A DNA stretch of 64,000 bases from Azospirillaceae bacterium (GTDB lineage Bacteria; Pseudomonadota; Alphaproteobacteria; Azospirillales; Azospirillaceae), in NCBI GenBank assembly GCA_031291675.1, contig JARLIO010000006.1:1-64000 (forward strand), in the 5' to 3' direction. Positions 26,134-35,257 of this stretch are shown here, one piece after another (position 1 is the stretch's first letter; every line of letters begins with the position of its first letter). The notes under the pieces are model-generated. The model had not been told where the DNA came from and did no database searches. It was given only the letters and a program-made list of their open reading frames with translations. Both the position numbers and the translations under genes were made by a program.

Positions 26134-27405
26134 ATGCAGGAAACCCCCAAGGGGCTGCGCCTCCATATCGGTCTGTTCGGCCGGCGCAATGTCGGCAAAT
26201 CGAGCCTGATCAACGCGCTGGTCGGGCAATCGATCGCGATCGTCTCGGAGGTGCCGGGGACGACCACCGACCCGGTCGAGAAATCGATGGAAATGGCGCC
26301 GGTCGGACCGGTGGTGTTCATCGACACCGCCGGCATCGATGATACCGGGGCGCTGGGCGCGCTGCGCATGGAGAAGACGGCGCGCTGTCTGGAACGGACC
26401 GATGTCGCGGTGATCGTCGCCGGCCCCGAAGGGTTGGGCGACTTCGAACAGGGCCTGATCGACCTGCTGCGCGACAAGGCGACGCCGTTCTGCATCGCCT
26501 TCAACAAGTGCGATCTGTCCGACAGCAACGGCGCCGCCGCGCCGGACGCCGCCGATCGCGACCGGCTCGACCGCGATCAGGTCCCTCACATTGCGGTCTC
26601 CGCGATCCGCGGGACCCGGATCGACGCGCTCAAGACGATGATTGCCGGGCTGGTGCCCCAAGGCGCCGACCAGGGCGGCATGCAGGAGCCGCATCTGCTG
26701 GGTGATCTGCTGCGCCCGGGCGATCTGGTCATTCTGGTGGTCCCGATCGACCTGGGCGCGCCCAAGGGTCGGCTGATCCTGCCCCAGGTCATGGCGATCC
26801 GCGACTGTCTGGATAGCGATGCCACCTGCCTGATCGTCAAGGAGCGCGAACTGCGCGACGCCTTTGCCGGGCTGGCGCGCAAGCCACGACTGGTCGTCTG
26901 CGATTCCCAGGTGGTGCTGAAGGCGGCAGCGGACACGCCGCCCGATATCCCGCTGACGACCTTCTCGATCCTGATGGCCCGCCTCAAAGGGGACCTGATC
27001 CGGCTGGCCGAAGGCGCGGCCGCCATCCACCGCCTGCGCCCCGGGGACCGGGTGCTGATCGCCGAATCCTGCACCCACCATCCGCTGGCCGATGATATCG
27101 GCCGGGTCAAAATCCCGCGCTGGCTGCGCCAGTTCGCCGGCGGCCGGCTCGAGGTCGACAATATCGCCGGTGGCGATTTTCCCGCCGATTTGTCGCCCTA
27201 TGATCTGGTGGTCCAGTGTGGCGGCTGCATGGCCAACCGCAAGCAGATCCTGTGCCGGCTCAACCAGGCCACCGACCAGGGCATCCCGATGACCAATTAT
27301 GGCGTTGCGATCTCGGTCGTGCAGGGTGTGTTGCCCCGGGCGCTGGAATGCTTCCCGGCGGCGCGCGCCGCCTATGACCGGGCGCTGGCCGCTGAGCGGC
27401 CCTGA
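26134..27405 (+). CDS. hydF: [FeFe]-hydrogenase maturation GTPase HydF
   Basis: About 423 residues. HydF is the scaffold on which the two-iron subcluster is completed before transfer to the hydrogenase. The GTPase domain has the P-loop GRRNVGKSSL, VPGTTTDPV, DTAGIDD and the NKCD base-recognition motif. The C-terminal cluster-binding domain has SCTHHPL and, about 50 residues later, QCGGCMANRKQ, matching the C-x-H...C-x-x-C cluster site of the family. The ATG at 26134 has GAGGG upstream; a TTG at 26107 extends the frame but lacks a good site. Confidence 0.95.
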   Translation: MQETPKGLRLHIGLFGRRNVGKSSLINALVGQSIAIVSEVPGTTTDPVEKSMEMAPVGPVVFIDTAGIDDTGALGALRMEKTARCLERTDVAVIVAGPEGLGDFEQGLIDLLRDKATPFCIAFNKCDLSDSNGAAAPDAADRDRLDRDQVPHIAVSAIRGTRIDALKTMIAGLVPQGADQGGMQEPHLLGDLLRPGDLVILVVPIDLGAPKGRLILPQVMAIRDCLDSDATCLIVKERELRDAFAGLARKPRLVVCDSQVVLKAAADTPPDIPLTTFSILMARLKGDLIRLAEGAAAIHRLRPGDRVLIAESCTHHPLADDIGRVKIPRWLRQFAGGRLEVDNIAGGDFPADLSPYDLVVQCGGCMANRKQILCRLNQATDQGIPMTNYGVAISVVQGVLPRALECFPAARAAYDRALAAERP

Positions 27406-27714
27406 GTACCGGCTGTCCGTCTCCTGTGGCTTCGGCCGTCAAATCAGGCCGATTCCACGGTGTCACAACCAGACCCGGCACGCTGTCCCGGGAATAATCA
27501 TCTGATCCGCTGGCGCCACGGGCCTGCCGCGCGCGTGACCAGACCCGGCGGGGCCGCTCTTTAGCCGAACGGGGCACCGGCGGCGCCTGCTCGATTATAG
27601 GTTTAAATTGTAATGCTATTCTCCCCCCATTGTTGAGACAGCGCCCTTGCCGTCGCTGTAGGCTTCGCGCCCGGGAGACAGAATGTTTCTCGCGTCATGT
27701 CAGGGGAATGAAAC
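27406..27714. other. Gene-free stretch between hydF and the interrupted glycosyltransferase
   Basis: No convincing gene or hairpin terminator is visible in these 309 bases. From about 27592 the sequence becomes AT-rich (ATTATAGGTTTAAATTGTAATG) and could hold a promoter for the next gene. AGGGGA just before 27715 is a good ribosome binding site. Confidence 0.5.
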
Positions 27715-28875
27715 ATGTCGGTACTGATCTGCGATCCCGGGTTCACCTGGGCTGCCGGCCACCATCTCAGTCTCAACCGGGCCCTGCTGGGCGGCTTTCG
27801 TCGCAACGGCATTGAAACGCACCTGCTGACCCATCGTGGGCTTGATGCCAAGCTGGTCAGCGAGCTTGACGCGACGCCGGTGTTCGAAAACCACCCGGCG
27901 ACCAACCATTCCAATGATCCCTTGTGCAATTGGATGGAGAATTTGTTTTGGAACGCCGAAATGCTGGCGAAGACGCTCTCCCGAATCGTCACGGGACCTG
28001 GCGACGTCATGCTCTGGCATTCGACCTGCCATAGCCAATTGCTGGCCGTTGCCAAATTCCTGGAAAGCCTCAAGCCGTAGGCCCGTCCGGTCTCGGTGCT
28101 GTTGTTCGGCTCCCACAGCGGTATCAATGCCAAGGGAGCGTCATTGATCGCCTCGATGCTGCGCTTTGCGTCGCGGCGGATGCCGCCCGATGCGCGCGTT
28201 CTGTTCGGGGCCCAGGATGACGCGCCGGCGCGGAGTGCGGGAATAGCGCTCGATCGCCCGGTAACCGTCCTGCCCTGTCCCTTTGACGGTGAGCCGCGGC
28301 TGCGCACGGAATGTCGTCGGATCGGCTTTCTCGGCCACCAACGCCCGGAGAAGGGCATTGATCATCTGGTGGCGTTGACCCAGGCCTTGCGCCAGCGCGA
28401 TGCCACATTGAGCGTGCTGGTGCACGATTCAGGATTTGACCTGGAACAGAGTGGTGCGGCCGAAACACTGCGCGGGCTGGGGGCCGAAGTCGAGATCGGT
28501 CCGGTGACGCCCGGACAGTGGCAGGCATTGCTGCAGTCCTGCGATATTCTGATGGCGCCCGACGACCCGCTCTCAGGGCCCGCCAATCATTCGGCCATTG
28601 TGACGGAGGCGGTCGCCGGGGCGATCCCCGTTATTGTTCCGGCGGCGACGGGGGCTGCCGATTTCGTCAGACGATGGAATGGCGGTCACGAGACTTTTGC
28701 CGATTGGACGGTCCCGGGGATCGCGGCGGCGGTCGAGCGGCTGCAGGGCAATTTCACCGCGCAGGCCCAACGATCTCTGGCTGCGGCGGACGCTTGGCAA
28801 AACACCCAGGGCGCCGACCGTTTCGCTCAGGTCCTGCTCGACCAGGCGGCGCAGATCGCTGCCGATCATCGATAG
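27715..28875 (+). pseudogene. GT-B glycosyltransferase gene interrupted by an in-frame amber codon
   Basis: An ATG with an AGGGGA ribosome binding site opens a frame of 121 codons that ends in TAG at 28078-28080. The same frame then continues without another stop to 28875. The two halves read as one GT-B protein of about 386 residues: the first has MSVLICDPGFTWAAGHHLSLN and MLWHSTCHSQLLAVAKFLESL, and the second continues VSVLLFGSHSG, RIGFLGHQRPEKGIDHLVAL and the donor-site segment MAPDDPLSGPANHSAIVTEAVAG. A CAG-to-TAG change would explain the break. It may be a recent pseudogene, a sequencing error or a true read-through codon. It stands alone between hydF and a stress protein. Confidence 0.8.
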
Positions 28876-28931
28876 CGCCCGTCCCGGGGCTCGATCCGCC
28901 GCCTCCCCTCAGCCTTCCGACCCACCCGATC

Positions 28932-29783
28932 TCAATGCGCCATCAGGATCGGAATGCTGACATTGGCCAGCATATTGCGGGTGACGCCGCCCAACAGCAT
29001 CTGGCGCATCCGGCCATGGGTGAAGGCGCCGAGCACCACCAGCCCGGCCCCAACCCCCGTGGCAAGCTGCAACAACTCATTGGCGACATTGCTGCCCTCG
29101 CTGTCGTGGTGGACACTCTCCGCCACGACGCCGTGCCGCTCCAGATAGGCCGCAACCCGATCGACCGGCGCACTGGCCGGCAGGCTGGGGCCGGCCGCGA
29201 ACACGATGACCCGTGGCGCCAGCCGCAACAGCGGCAGCGCCGCCGCCAGCGCCCGCGTCGCCTCGATACTGCCGTTCCAGGCGACGATCATCGGTTTGGC
29301 GAGATCGAGCACGGTGCCCGATGGCACCAGCAGGACACCGCGCGCCGTACCGAACAGGGCGGCCTCGGCCGCCGCGGGCACGCGTGACGTCTGATCCGCC
29401 TCCGCGCCACCGATCACGACCAGATCGGCGACCTGGCCAAAACGAACCAGCACCGCATCGGGATCCCCCTCGACCAGATGCCAGGCGACGACACCGGGAA
29501 AGCGCGGCTTCTCGGCGTCGATCAGCGCTTTCCAGTCGCGAAAGCTGTGCAGCGCGCGACGAATGCCCTCGCGCGCCATCTGCTCGACATTCTGGATGAT
29601 GTGGCCACCCAGCGACAGGAACATGCCATGGGTCAGGACCGCAGCGGCCGTGCCCGCTGCCGGCTGAACCGCCAGGACATCGATATGTGCCTCAAAACGG
29701 CGCGCCACGGCATAGGCCGCGTTCAACACCGCGACATCGCCGTCACCACCGTTCAGATGGGCCAGGATCGTTCTGATTGTCAT
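28932..29783 (-). CDS. Universal stress protein with two Usp domains
   Basis: About 283 residues with two UspA-like halves. The N-terminal half starts MTIRTILAHLNGGDGD and has ADLVVIGGAEAD. The C-terminal half has IVAWNGSIEATRALAAALPLL, AGLVVLGAFTHGRMRQMLLGGVTRNML and SIPILMAH; the G-x2-G-x9-G(S/T)-like nucleotide site is best kept there. Such proteins are cytoplasmic stress factors whose targets are often unknown. The ATG at 29783 has a GGGAGG ribosome binding site; the frame upstream of it is not family-like. It converges on the interrupted glycosyltransferase. Confidence 0.88.
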   Translation of the reverse strand: MTIRTILAHLNGGDGDVAVLNAAYAVARRFEAHIDVLAVQPAAGTAAAVLTHGMFLSLGGHIIQNVEQMAREGIRRALHSFRDWKALIDAEKPRFPGVVAWHLVEGDPDAVLVRFGQVADLVVIGGAEADQTSRVPAAAEAALFGTARGVLLVPSGTVLDLAKPMIVAWNGSIEATRALAAALPLLRLAPRVIVFAAGPSLPASAPVDRVAAYLERHGVVAESVHHDSEGSNVANELLQLATGVGAGLVVLGAFTHGRMRQMLLGGVTRNMLANVSIPILMAH

Positions 29784-30187
29784 TGCCCGCGCCTCCCTCG
29801 ACACCTGTTGCCACACCGGCTGCAGGATCGGCACCAGCCAGAACCGCGGCACCGGCAAGCGTCCATCGGATGACCACGCCGCCAGTCCCCACAATTTCCG
29901 TGATTATTCTGCGCCTTTTGCCGCATTTTGAAAAGCGATGACCCTCGCTTCGATACGGTATCGCACCCACAATTCAACAACGCCACCGCCGGATTCGCGT
30001 TTCTTTTTCGCGGATACTGGCGATCCATCACGCGGGAGACACGGGCCGATCGTTTTTATGTTGCGAACGCGAACCCGGAGATCCGCGGTAATGACACGGC
30101 ACCGCAGCGCCCATCCGGCGCGAATCGCGATCCGGCGCGGGTCGACGCCTCTCGCATCCCGGCGCGATTTCGGGTAAATGCTGAGCG
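29784..30187. other. Gene-free divergent region between the stress protein and ruvX
   Basis: These 404 bases contain only short overlapping frames without family resemblance. They must carry the promoters of the leftward stress gene and rightward ruvX. The stretch at about 29895-29960 is AT-richer than the rest. No strong palindrome was seen. Confidence 0.5.
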
Positions 30188-30694
30188 ATGGCAATTCACA
30201 CCCCCCAAGAGCTGCGCGCGCTGCTGCCGCGTGGCCGACGTCTGCTGGGCCTTGACCTCGGCAGCAAAACCATCGGGCTGGCGATTTCCGATCCCGGCCT
30301 GGTCGTCGCCTCGCCGATCACGACCATCCGCCGGACCAAATTCACCGAGGACGCCCGGCAGCTCGGCCGCATCATCGCCGAACGCGAGGTCGGTGGCCTA
30401 GTGTTGGGGCTGCCGATCAATATGGATGGCAGCGAAGGTCCGTCGGCGACATCGGCCCGGCAGTTTGCCACCAATCTGCTGGCGCGCGCCGACCTGCTCG
30501 GCGGCGAACCGGAAATCACGTTCTGGGATGAACGCCTGTCGACCAGCGCGGTCACCCGGATGATGATCGAAGCCGACATGACGCGCAAACGCCGCGCCGA
30601 AGTCGTCGACAAGATGGCCGCGGCCTATATCCTGCAGGGTTGTCTCGACCTGCTGAGCCGCCCGGCGCCGGACGACGACGACCGGGACCGCTAA
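30188..30694 (+). CDS. ruvX: RuvX/YqgF putative pre-16S rRNA nuclease / Holliday junction resolvase
   Basis: The 168-residue RNase H-fold protein has the first acidic site in LLGLDLGSKTIGLAISD, the second in LVLGLPINMDGSEGPSA and the third in TFWDERLSTSAVTRMM, with a final Asp in VVDKMAAAYILQGCLD. YqgF is thought to process the 5' end of 16S rRNA, with an older proposal of Holliday junction resolution. It is short and complete. It converges with the small DUF1127 gene. Confidence 0.92.
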   Translation: MAIHTPQELRALLPRGRRLLGLDLGSKTIGLAISDPGLVVASPITTIRRTKFTEDARQLGRIIAEREVGGLVLGLPINMDGSEGPSATSARQFATNLLARADLLGGEPEITFWDERLSTSAVTRMMIEADMTRKRRAEVVDKMAAAYILQGCLDLLSRPAPDDDDRDR

Positions 30695-30764
30695 CCCGCC
30701 TCTGACAGCGTGCGACGCGCGCCGTGCGCCGACGAGGGTGGCGCTCCACGCCCCGGAAGGTTGA

Positions 30765-30995
30765 TCACCGGCCGCGCGGATCACGAATCACGCGCTCGAC
30801 ATCGCCACGGCGAAGACCGATGTCACGGAGCAGCCAATCGTCGAGGCTGGCGAGATGCCGAAGTTGCCGCCGGTGCGCCTGCCACGCCAGCATCGTGTCG
30901 GTCCATTTGATCAATCCCCGCGACAACCGCCGAGACAACCGCGCAACAAGCCCGCCCGCCGACACCCGGAAATCCCGTTCCACAGTGGCCGTCAT
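30765..30995 (-). CDS. DUF1127 small arginine-rich protein
   Basis: A 76-residue protein whose C-terminal half (LRHLASLDDWLLRDIGLRRGDVERVI) is the DUF1127/YjiS pattern. The N-terminal part is basic and may be amphipathic. Small DUF1127 proteins in alphaproteobacteria have been linked to RNA turnover and phosphate or carbon metabolism, but nothing here tells which. The ATG has AAGGAA upstream. It is divergent from the GcvA-like regulator gene, 142 bases away, so the regulator could control it. Confidence 0.85.
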   Translation of the reverse strand: MTATVERDFRVSAGGLVARLSRRLSRGLIKWTDTMLAWQAHRRQLRHLASLDDWLLRDIGLRRGDVERVIRDPRGR

Positions 30996-31031
30996 GATGT
31001 GATTTCCTTATGTGATCGCTCTGGATCATGG

Positions 31032-31050
31032 CATCGGAAAATTCCCGATG
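31032..31050. promoter_or_regulatory. Short inverted repeat in the DUF1127/gcvA-like divergent region
   Basis: CATCGG and CCGATG are separated by seven AT-rich bases. The element would lie in the leader or promoter of the DUF1127 gene. Confidence 0.3.
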
Positions 31051-31109
31051 TCCCGCGGATCATCACTGATTCCGGGCTTGCTGACAAAAGACCCTTTCTC
31101 ATAGAATGA

Positions 31110-31124
31110 ATTAGTTTTCCTAAT
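31110..31124. promoter_or_regulatory. Putative GcvA-type operator (ATTAG-N5-CTAAT)
   Basis: A perfect 5-bp inverted repeat, ATTAG-TTTTC-CTAAT, ends 13 bases before the start of the GcvA-like gene. It contains the T-N11-A core expected for LysR regulators, and CTAAT is the recognition core described for E. coli GcvA. Autoregulation and control of the divergent DUF1127 gene are likely but not shown. Confidence 0.65.
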
Positions 31125-31137
31125 GTAAGATCTCTCG

Positions 31138-32070
31138 ATGGCCACCCGTCTGCCGCCGCTCAATGCCGTACGCGTCTTCGAAGCCGCGGCGCGCCATCTC
31201 AGCTTCACCCGGGCTGCGGACGAACTGCATGTGACCCAGGCCGCGGTCAGCCACCAGATCAAGGCGCTCGAGGATTGGCTCGGCATCGCCCTGTTCCGGC
31301 GGCTCAACCGCGCCCTGACCTTGACCGAGGCCGGCCGCCAGTTTCTGCCCGGCGTCCAGGGCGGCCTGCAGCAGATCGCCGACGCCACCCGGCTGGCAAC
31401 CGGGGGCGATCATGGCGGGCGCCTGACCGTCAGCACCTATTCCAGTTTTGCCGCGCGCTGGCTGGTGCCGCGCCTGCCCCGCTTCCAGGCCGCCCATCCC
31501 GAAATCGACGTGCTGTTGCAGACCTCGTCGCATCGGGTCGACTTCACCCGCGAGGATGTCGACGTGGCGATTCGCTTTGGCCGCGGCGGCTGGCCCGGTC
31601 TTTACGCCGAACGGATGTTTGGCAACGAGGTGTTCCCGGTGTGCAGTCCGGCCCTGCTGCAGGGACCGATCCCGCTGCGCGCGCCCGCCGATCTGCGCCA
31701 TTTCACCCTGCTGCACGACGATTTCGAAGTGGACTGGGCCGATTGGCTGCGCGTCGCCGGGGTCGCCGATGTCGATACCGGCCGGGGCCCGCAATTCACC
31801 GATTCGAGCCTGGTGATCCAGCTCGCGGTCGCGGGCCACGGCATCGCCCTGGCCCGAAGCGTGATCTGCGCCGACGATCTGGCTGCCGGACGCCTGGTCC
31901 GGCCTTTCGAACTGGCCCTCACGGTCGACATCACCCACTGGTTCGTCTGTCCGCCGCGGGCGCTGGAACGGCCCAAGGTTGCGGCCTTTCACCGCTGGCT
32001 GCGGGCCGAGGCCGCGGCAACCGGATCGCCGGACCCACCGGATCCCCGTTGGCCCGATCGCATCGCCTGA
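31138..32070 (+). CDS. LysR-family transcriptional regulator, GcvA-like
   Basis: The 310-residue protein has an N-terminal winged helix-turn-helix ([41 protein letters not shown]) that closely matches GcvA of the glycine cleavage system, followed by a substrate-binding domain ([30 protein letters not shown]). GcvA homologues are also common as regulators of unrelated neighbours such as beta-lactamases, so glycine control is not certain. No gcv genes lie nearby. A CTAAT inverted repeat sits right before the start. Confidence 0.9.
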   Translation: MATRLPPLNAVRVFEAAARHLSFTRAADELHVTQAAVSHQIKALEDWLGIALFRRLNRALTLTEAGRQFLPGVQGGLQQIADATRLATGGDHGGRLTVSTYSSFAARWLVPRLPRFQAAHPEIDVLLQTSSHRVDFTREDVDVAIRFGRGGWPGLYAERMFGNEVFPVCSPALLQGPIPLRAPADLRHFTLLHDDFEVDWADWLRVAGVADVDTGRGPQFTDSSLVIQLAVAGHGIALARSVICADDLAAGRLVRPFELALTVDITHWFVCPPRALERPKVAAFHRWLRAEAAATGSPDPPDPRWPDRIA

Positions 32071-32099
32071 TGAGAATTGCCGCGGCGCCCCGCGCCTGA

Positions 32100-32128
32100 T
32101 TGCCCGGCAGCGGACGTCCTTCTATACT
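32100..32128 (+). promoter_or_regulatory. Sigma70-type promoter of pyrB, very close to the start codon
   Basis: TTGCCC (32100-32105) and TATACT (32123-32128) are 17 bases apart. A start of transcription six to eight bases after the -10 would fall only a few bases before the pyrB ATG at 32138, giving a nearly leaderless mRNA. No ribosome binding site is visible there, which agrees. Confidence 0.55.
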
Positions 32129-32137
32129 CCCGGCCTT

Positions 32138-33118
32138 ATGAACGCCGAGATCCCCCTCCCCGGCAGCGACTCCAGGGCGCTGCCGGTGTTTCCGCACCGC
32201 GACCTTCTCGGTATCGAGGGGTTGCCGCGGCAAGCCATTACGTCGATCCTCGACCGCGCCGATACCTATGTCGCGCAGAACCGCAAGCCCGACAAAAAGA
32301 CCGCCGTGCTGCGTGGACGCACGGTGATCAACCTGTTCTTCGAGAACTCCACGCGCACCCGGACCTCGTTCGAGTTGGCCGGCAAACGTCTGGGCGGTGA
32401 CGTGATCAACATGTCGGTTTCCGCCAGCTCGGTGAAAAAGGGAGAAACCCTGATCGACACCGCGCTGACGCTCAGCGCGATGCATCCCGACGTCCTGGTG
32501 GTCCGCCATCCCGATTCGGGGGCGGTCAGCCTGCTGGCGCAAAAGGTCAACTGCGCCGTCATCAATGCCGGCGACGGCGCCCACGAACACCCGACCCAGG
32601 CCCTGCTGGATGCCCTGACCATCCGCCGCCGCCGCGGCCATCTGGAGGGACTGATCGTGGCCATCTGCGGCGATATCCTGCACAGCCGGGTGGCACGTTC
32701 CAACATCCATCTGCTCAACGCGATGGGGGCCCGGGTCCGGGTCGTCGCGCCCGCGACCCTGATGCCGGTCGAGATCGAGCGCCTCGGGGTCGAGGTTCAT
32801 GCCACGATGGCGGGCGGGCTCAAGGATGCCGACATCGTCATGATGTTGCGGCTTCAGACCGAACGGATGAGCGGGCGCTATATCCCCTCAATCCGGGAAT
32901 ATTTCCATTTCTTCGGCCTCGACTACGAAAAGCTGCGGGCCGCCAAGCCCGATGCCCTGATCATGCATCCCGGTCCGATGAATCGCGGCATCGAAATCGA
33001 TTCGCAACTGGCCGACGACATTCACCGCAGCATGATCCTGGAACAGGTCGAACTGGGCGTGGCGATCCGCATGGCCTGCCTCGAGCTTCTGACCCAACGT
33101 GCCCGTGCCACGATCTGA
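32138..33118 (+). CDS. pyrB: Aspartate carbamoyltransferase catalytic subunit
   Basis: About 326 residues. It condenses carbamoyl phosphate and aspartate in pyrimidine synthesis. The carbamoyl phosphate loop is [20 protein letters not shown], with [12 protein letters not shown], then [12 protein letters not shown], the aspartate-side MLRLQTERM and the closing [12 protein letters not shown]. The ATG at 32138 begins [11 protein letters not shown]; the frame is open further upstream into the LysR gene but without homology. A dihydroorotase-like gene follows after a short gap, the usual pyrB-pyrC/pyrX arrangement in which both proteins can form one complex. Confidence 0.95.
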   Translation: MNAEIPLPGSDSRALPVFPHRDLLGIEGLPRQAITSILDRADTYVAQNRKPDKKTAVLRGRTVINLFFENSTRTRTSFELAGKRLGGDVINMSVSASSVKKGETLIDTALTLSAMHPDVLVVRHPDSGAVSLLAQKVNCAVINAGDGAHEHPTQALLDALTIRRRRGHLEGLIVAICGDILHSRVARSNIHLLNAMGARVRVVAPATLMPVEIERLGVEVHATMAGGLKDADIVMMLRLQTERMSGRYIPSIREYFHFFGLDYEKLRAAKPDALIMHPGPMNRGIEIDSQLADDIHRSMILEQVELGVAIRMACLELLTQRARATI

Positions 33119-33163
33119 CGATCCCGACATTCCGGTTTGTCCCCGTTTCCCGTGAGATTTCCT

Positions 33164-34462
33164 GTGCCCAACACCCGACGTACCGCCTATTTCAACGCCC
33201 GCCTGCTGGATCCCGCCACCGGGCTTGACGCTCCCGGCGCGTTGCTGACCGAGGGCTCCCGGATCCTCGACTGCGGCCCGACGCTGTTCAATGACGGTTT
33301 GCCCGACGGCGTCGACGCGATCGATCTGGGCGGTCTGTGCCTGGCCCCGGGCTTGGTCGACATGCGGGTCACGATCGGCGAGCCCGGCGAGGAGCACAAG
33401 GAAACCATCCTGTCGGCCAGCCGTGCCGCGGCCGCCGGCGGCATCACCGCGGTGGCGATGCTGCCTCACACCGAACCGGTGATCGATGACGAGGCCGGGG
33501 TCGAGTTCGTGGCCCGCCGCGCCCGTGAGGCCAAGCTGGTCAAGATCTTTTGCTATGCCGCGATCACCCGGAAACTGGCCGGCGTCGACCTGACCGAAAT
33601 GGGCCTGCTGGCCCGGGCCGGCGCGGTTGCCTTCACCGACGGCGGCCATGCCGTCGCCGACGCCCTGGTGATGCGCCGCGCCCTCAGCTATGCCTCGACC
33701 TTCGACCTTCTGATCGTGCAGCATCCCGAGGAACCGCGGCTGGCTGAAGGCGGCGTGATGAATGCCGGTGAGGTTGCCACCCGTCTGGGCCTGGCGGGAA
33801 TTCCGCGCGAAGCCGAGGTCATCATGATCGAGCGCGACCTGCGCCTGGTCGAACTGACCGGTGCCCGGTATCACGCCGCGCACATTTCGACCGGGGAAGC
33901 GGTCGAGGCGATCCGCCGCGCCAAACGTCGCGGCCTGCGGGTCAGTTGCGACACCGCGCCGTTCTATTTCGCCCTGACCGAGGTCGATGTCGGTGAATAC
34001 CGCACCTTCGCCCGGCTGTCGCCGCCGTTGCGCGGCGAGATGGACCGGCGCGCGATCGTCGAGGGGCTGCGCGACGGCACCATCGATGCGGTCGCCAGCG
34101 ACCACACCCCGCAGGACCAGGACAGCAAGCGTGTCCCGTTCGCACAGGCCCTGCCGGGGGCGATTGGCCTGGAAACCATGCTGCCGCTGGTGCTGGAGCA
34201 GGTGCATCGCGGCCATCTCAGCCTGCTGCAGGGCCTGGATCTGATGACCCGCCGCCCGGCCGATATCCTGGGTCTGCCGCTCGGTCGTCTGGCCGCGGGG
34301 GCCGCCGCCGACCTGGTCATCTTCGATCCCGATATCCCCTGGCGCGTCGATGTCGACCAGTTCCGCTCCAAGACGCGGAATTCCCCGTTCGATGAACGCC
34401 CGCTGATGGGCCGGGCGGTTCGCACCATTGTCGATGGCCGCATCGTCTTCGACGCCTCGTGA
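33164..34462 (+). CDS. Dihydroorotase-like protein lacking the HxH metal motif (PyrX type)
   Basis: About 432 residues of the amidohydrolase superfamily, following pyrB. Class I dihydroorotases have D-x-H-x-H at the first strand; here the sequence is GLVDMRVTIGEPGEEHKET, with Arg and Thr in place of the two His. Other ligand regions are partly kept: FTDGG, VQHPEEPRL, HAAHISTGEAV and VASDHTPQDQDSK. Such proteins in Pseudomonas and other proteobacteria are inactive partners needed for the aspartate carbamoyltransferase complex, and an active PyrC lies elsewhere; the same is inferred here. The GTG at 33164 fits family length; a TTG at 33137 is an alternative. Confidence 0.85.
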   Translation: MPNTRRTAYFNARLLDPATGLDAPGALLTEGSRILDCGPTLFNDGLPDGVDAIDLGGLCLAPGLVDMRVTIGEPGEEHKETILSASRAAAAGGITAVAMLPHTEPVIDDEAGVEFVARRAREAKLVKIFCYAAITRKLAGVDLTEMGLLARAGAVAFTDGGHAVADALVMRRALSYASTFDLLIVQHPEEPRLAEGGVMNAGEVATRLGLAGIPREAEVIMIERDLRLVELTGARYHAAHISTGEAVEAIRRAKRRGLRVSCDTAPFYFALTEVDVGEYRTFARLSPPLRGEMDRRAIVEGLRDGTIDAVASDHTPQDQDSKRVPFAQALPGAIGLETMLPLVLEQVHRGHLSLLQGLDLMTRRPADILGLPLGRLAAGAAADLVIFDPDIPWRVDVDQFRSKTRNSPFDERPLMGRAVRTIVDGRIVFDAS

Positions 34463-34510
34463 TGACCGGCATCGCCCGGCCCGTGCTTGTCGATCGTCAA
34501 GGCTGAACCG

Positions 34511-35173
34511 ATGTCGGATATCACGCTGTCCCTCTCCGCAACAATATTCGGATTGCCGCTGCCGGTCCTGTTGGCGTCCCTGGTCGGCGGTTATCTGCTG
34601 GGTTCGGTGCCCTTTGGCTTGGTGCTGTCCTATCTGGCCGGCTACGGCGATATCCGGCGAATCGGTTCCGGCAATATCGGCGCAACCAACGTGCTGCGCA
34701 CCGGCAACAAGCCGCTGGCCGCGGCGACGCTGGTGCTCGACAGTGGCAAGGGTGCCCTGGCCAGTCTGTTGGCCGGCTGGATAACCGGGTATGCCGACCT
34801 GGCCATGCTGGCCGGTGCCGGGGCCATGCTGGGCCATATGTTCCCAGTCTGGCTCCGCTTCCGCGGCGGCAAGGGCGTTGCCACCGCGATCGGCGTGCTG
34901 CTGGTGACACGGTGGCCGGTCGGCATCGCCGCCTGCGTCTTGTGGCTGGCGACCGCGGCGCTGGTGCGGATTTCTTCGCTGTCCGCCCTGGTCGCGATCG
35001 CCGCGGCGATCCCGCTCGCCTTCATCTTTGGCGATAGCGCCCAGGGCGCGCTGGCCAGTTTCATCGCGGTCCTGGTGTTCATCCGCCATGACGCCAATAT
35101 CCGCCGTCTGATCGCCGGCACCGAGCCCCGGATCAGCCGCGGCGCCCGGACGGTCGTTTCCCCACCCAAGTGA
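34511..35173 (+). CDS. plsY: Glycerol-3-phosphate acyltransferase PlsY
   Basis: About 220 residues with five helices. PlsY transfers an acyl group from acyl phosphate to glycerol 3-phosphate, the first step of phospholipid synthesis, in the inner membrane. The three conserved loops are present: GGYLLGSVPFGLVL, IRRIGSGNIGATNVLRTGNK and GHMFPVWLRFRGGKGVAT. The ATG at 34511 has AAGG upstream. Confidence 0.94.
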   Translation: MSDITLSLSATIFGLPLPVLLASLVGGYLLGSVPFGLVLSYLAGYGDIRRIGSGNIGATNVLRTGNKPLAAATLVLDSGKGALASLLAGWITGYADLAMLAGAGAMLGHMFPVWLRFRGGKGVATAIGVLLVTRWPVGIAACVLWLATAALVRISSLSALVAIAAAIPLAFIFGDSAQGALASFIAVLVFIRHDANIRRLIAGTEPRISRGARTVVSPPK

Positions 35174-35257
35174 TCCCCGGCCCCGCCAGGATGACGCATC
35201 GGCGCCGCTGATCATCGGCCTTGACGGACCACCCGGGTTGCTGGCAAGGCTGGTTGC

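Noticed and set aside
27715-28875. Two separate genes, one of 121 residues and one of about 260 residues
   Set aside because: The halves are in the same frame, the second lacks a ribosome binding site and ATG, and together they make one complete GT-B protein.
29928-30194. Small overlapping frames upstream of ruvX
   Set aside because: None has a ribosome binding site or recognisable sequence, and several overlap each other on both strands.
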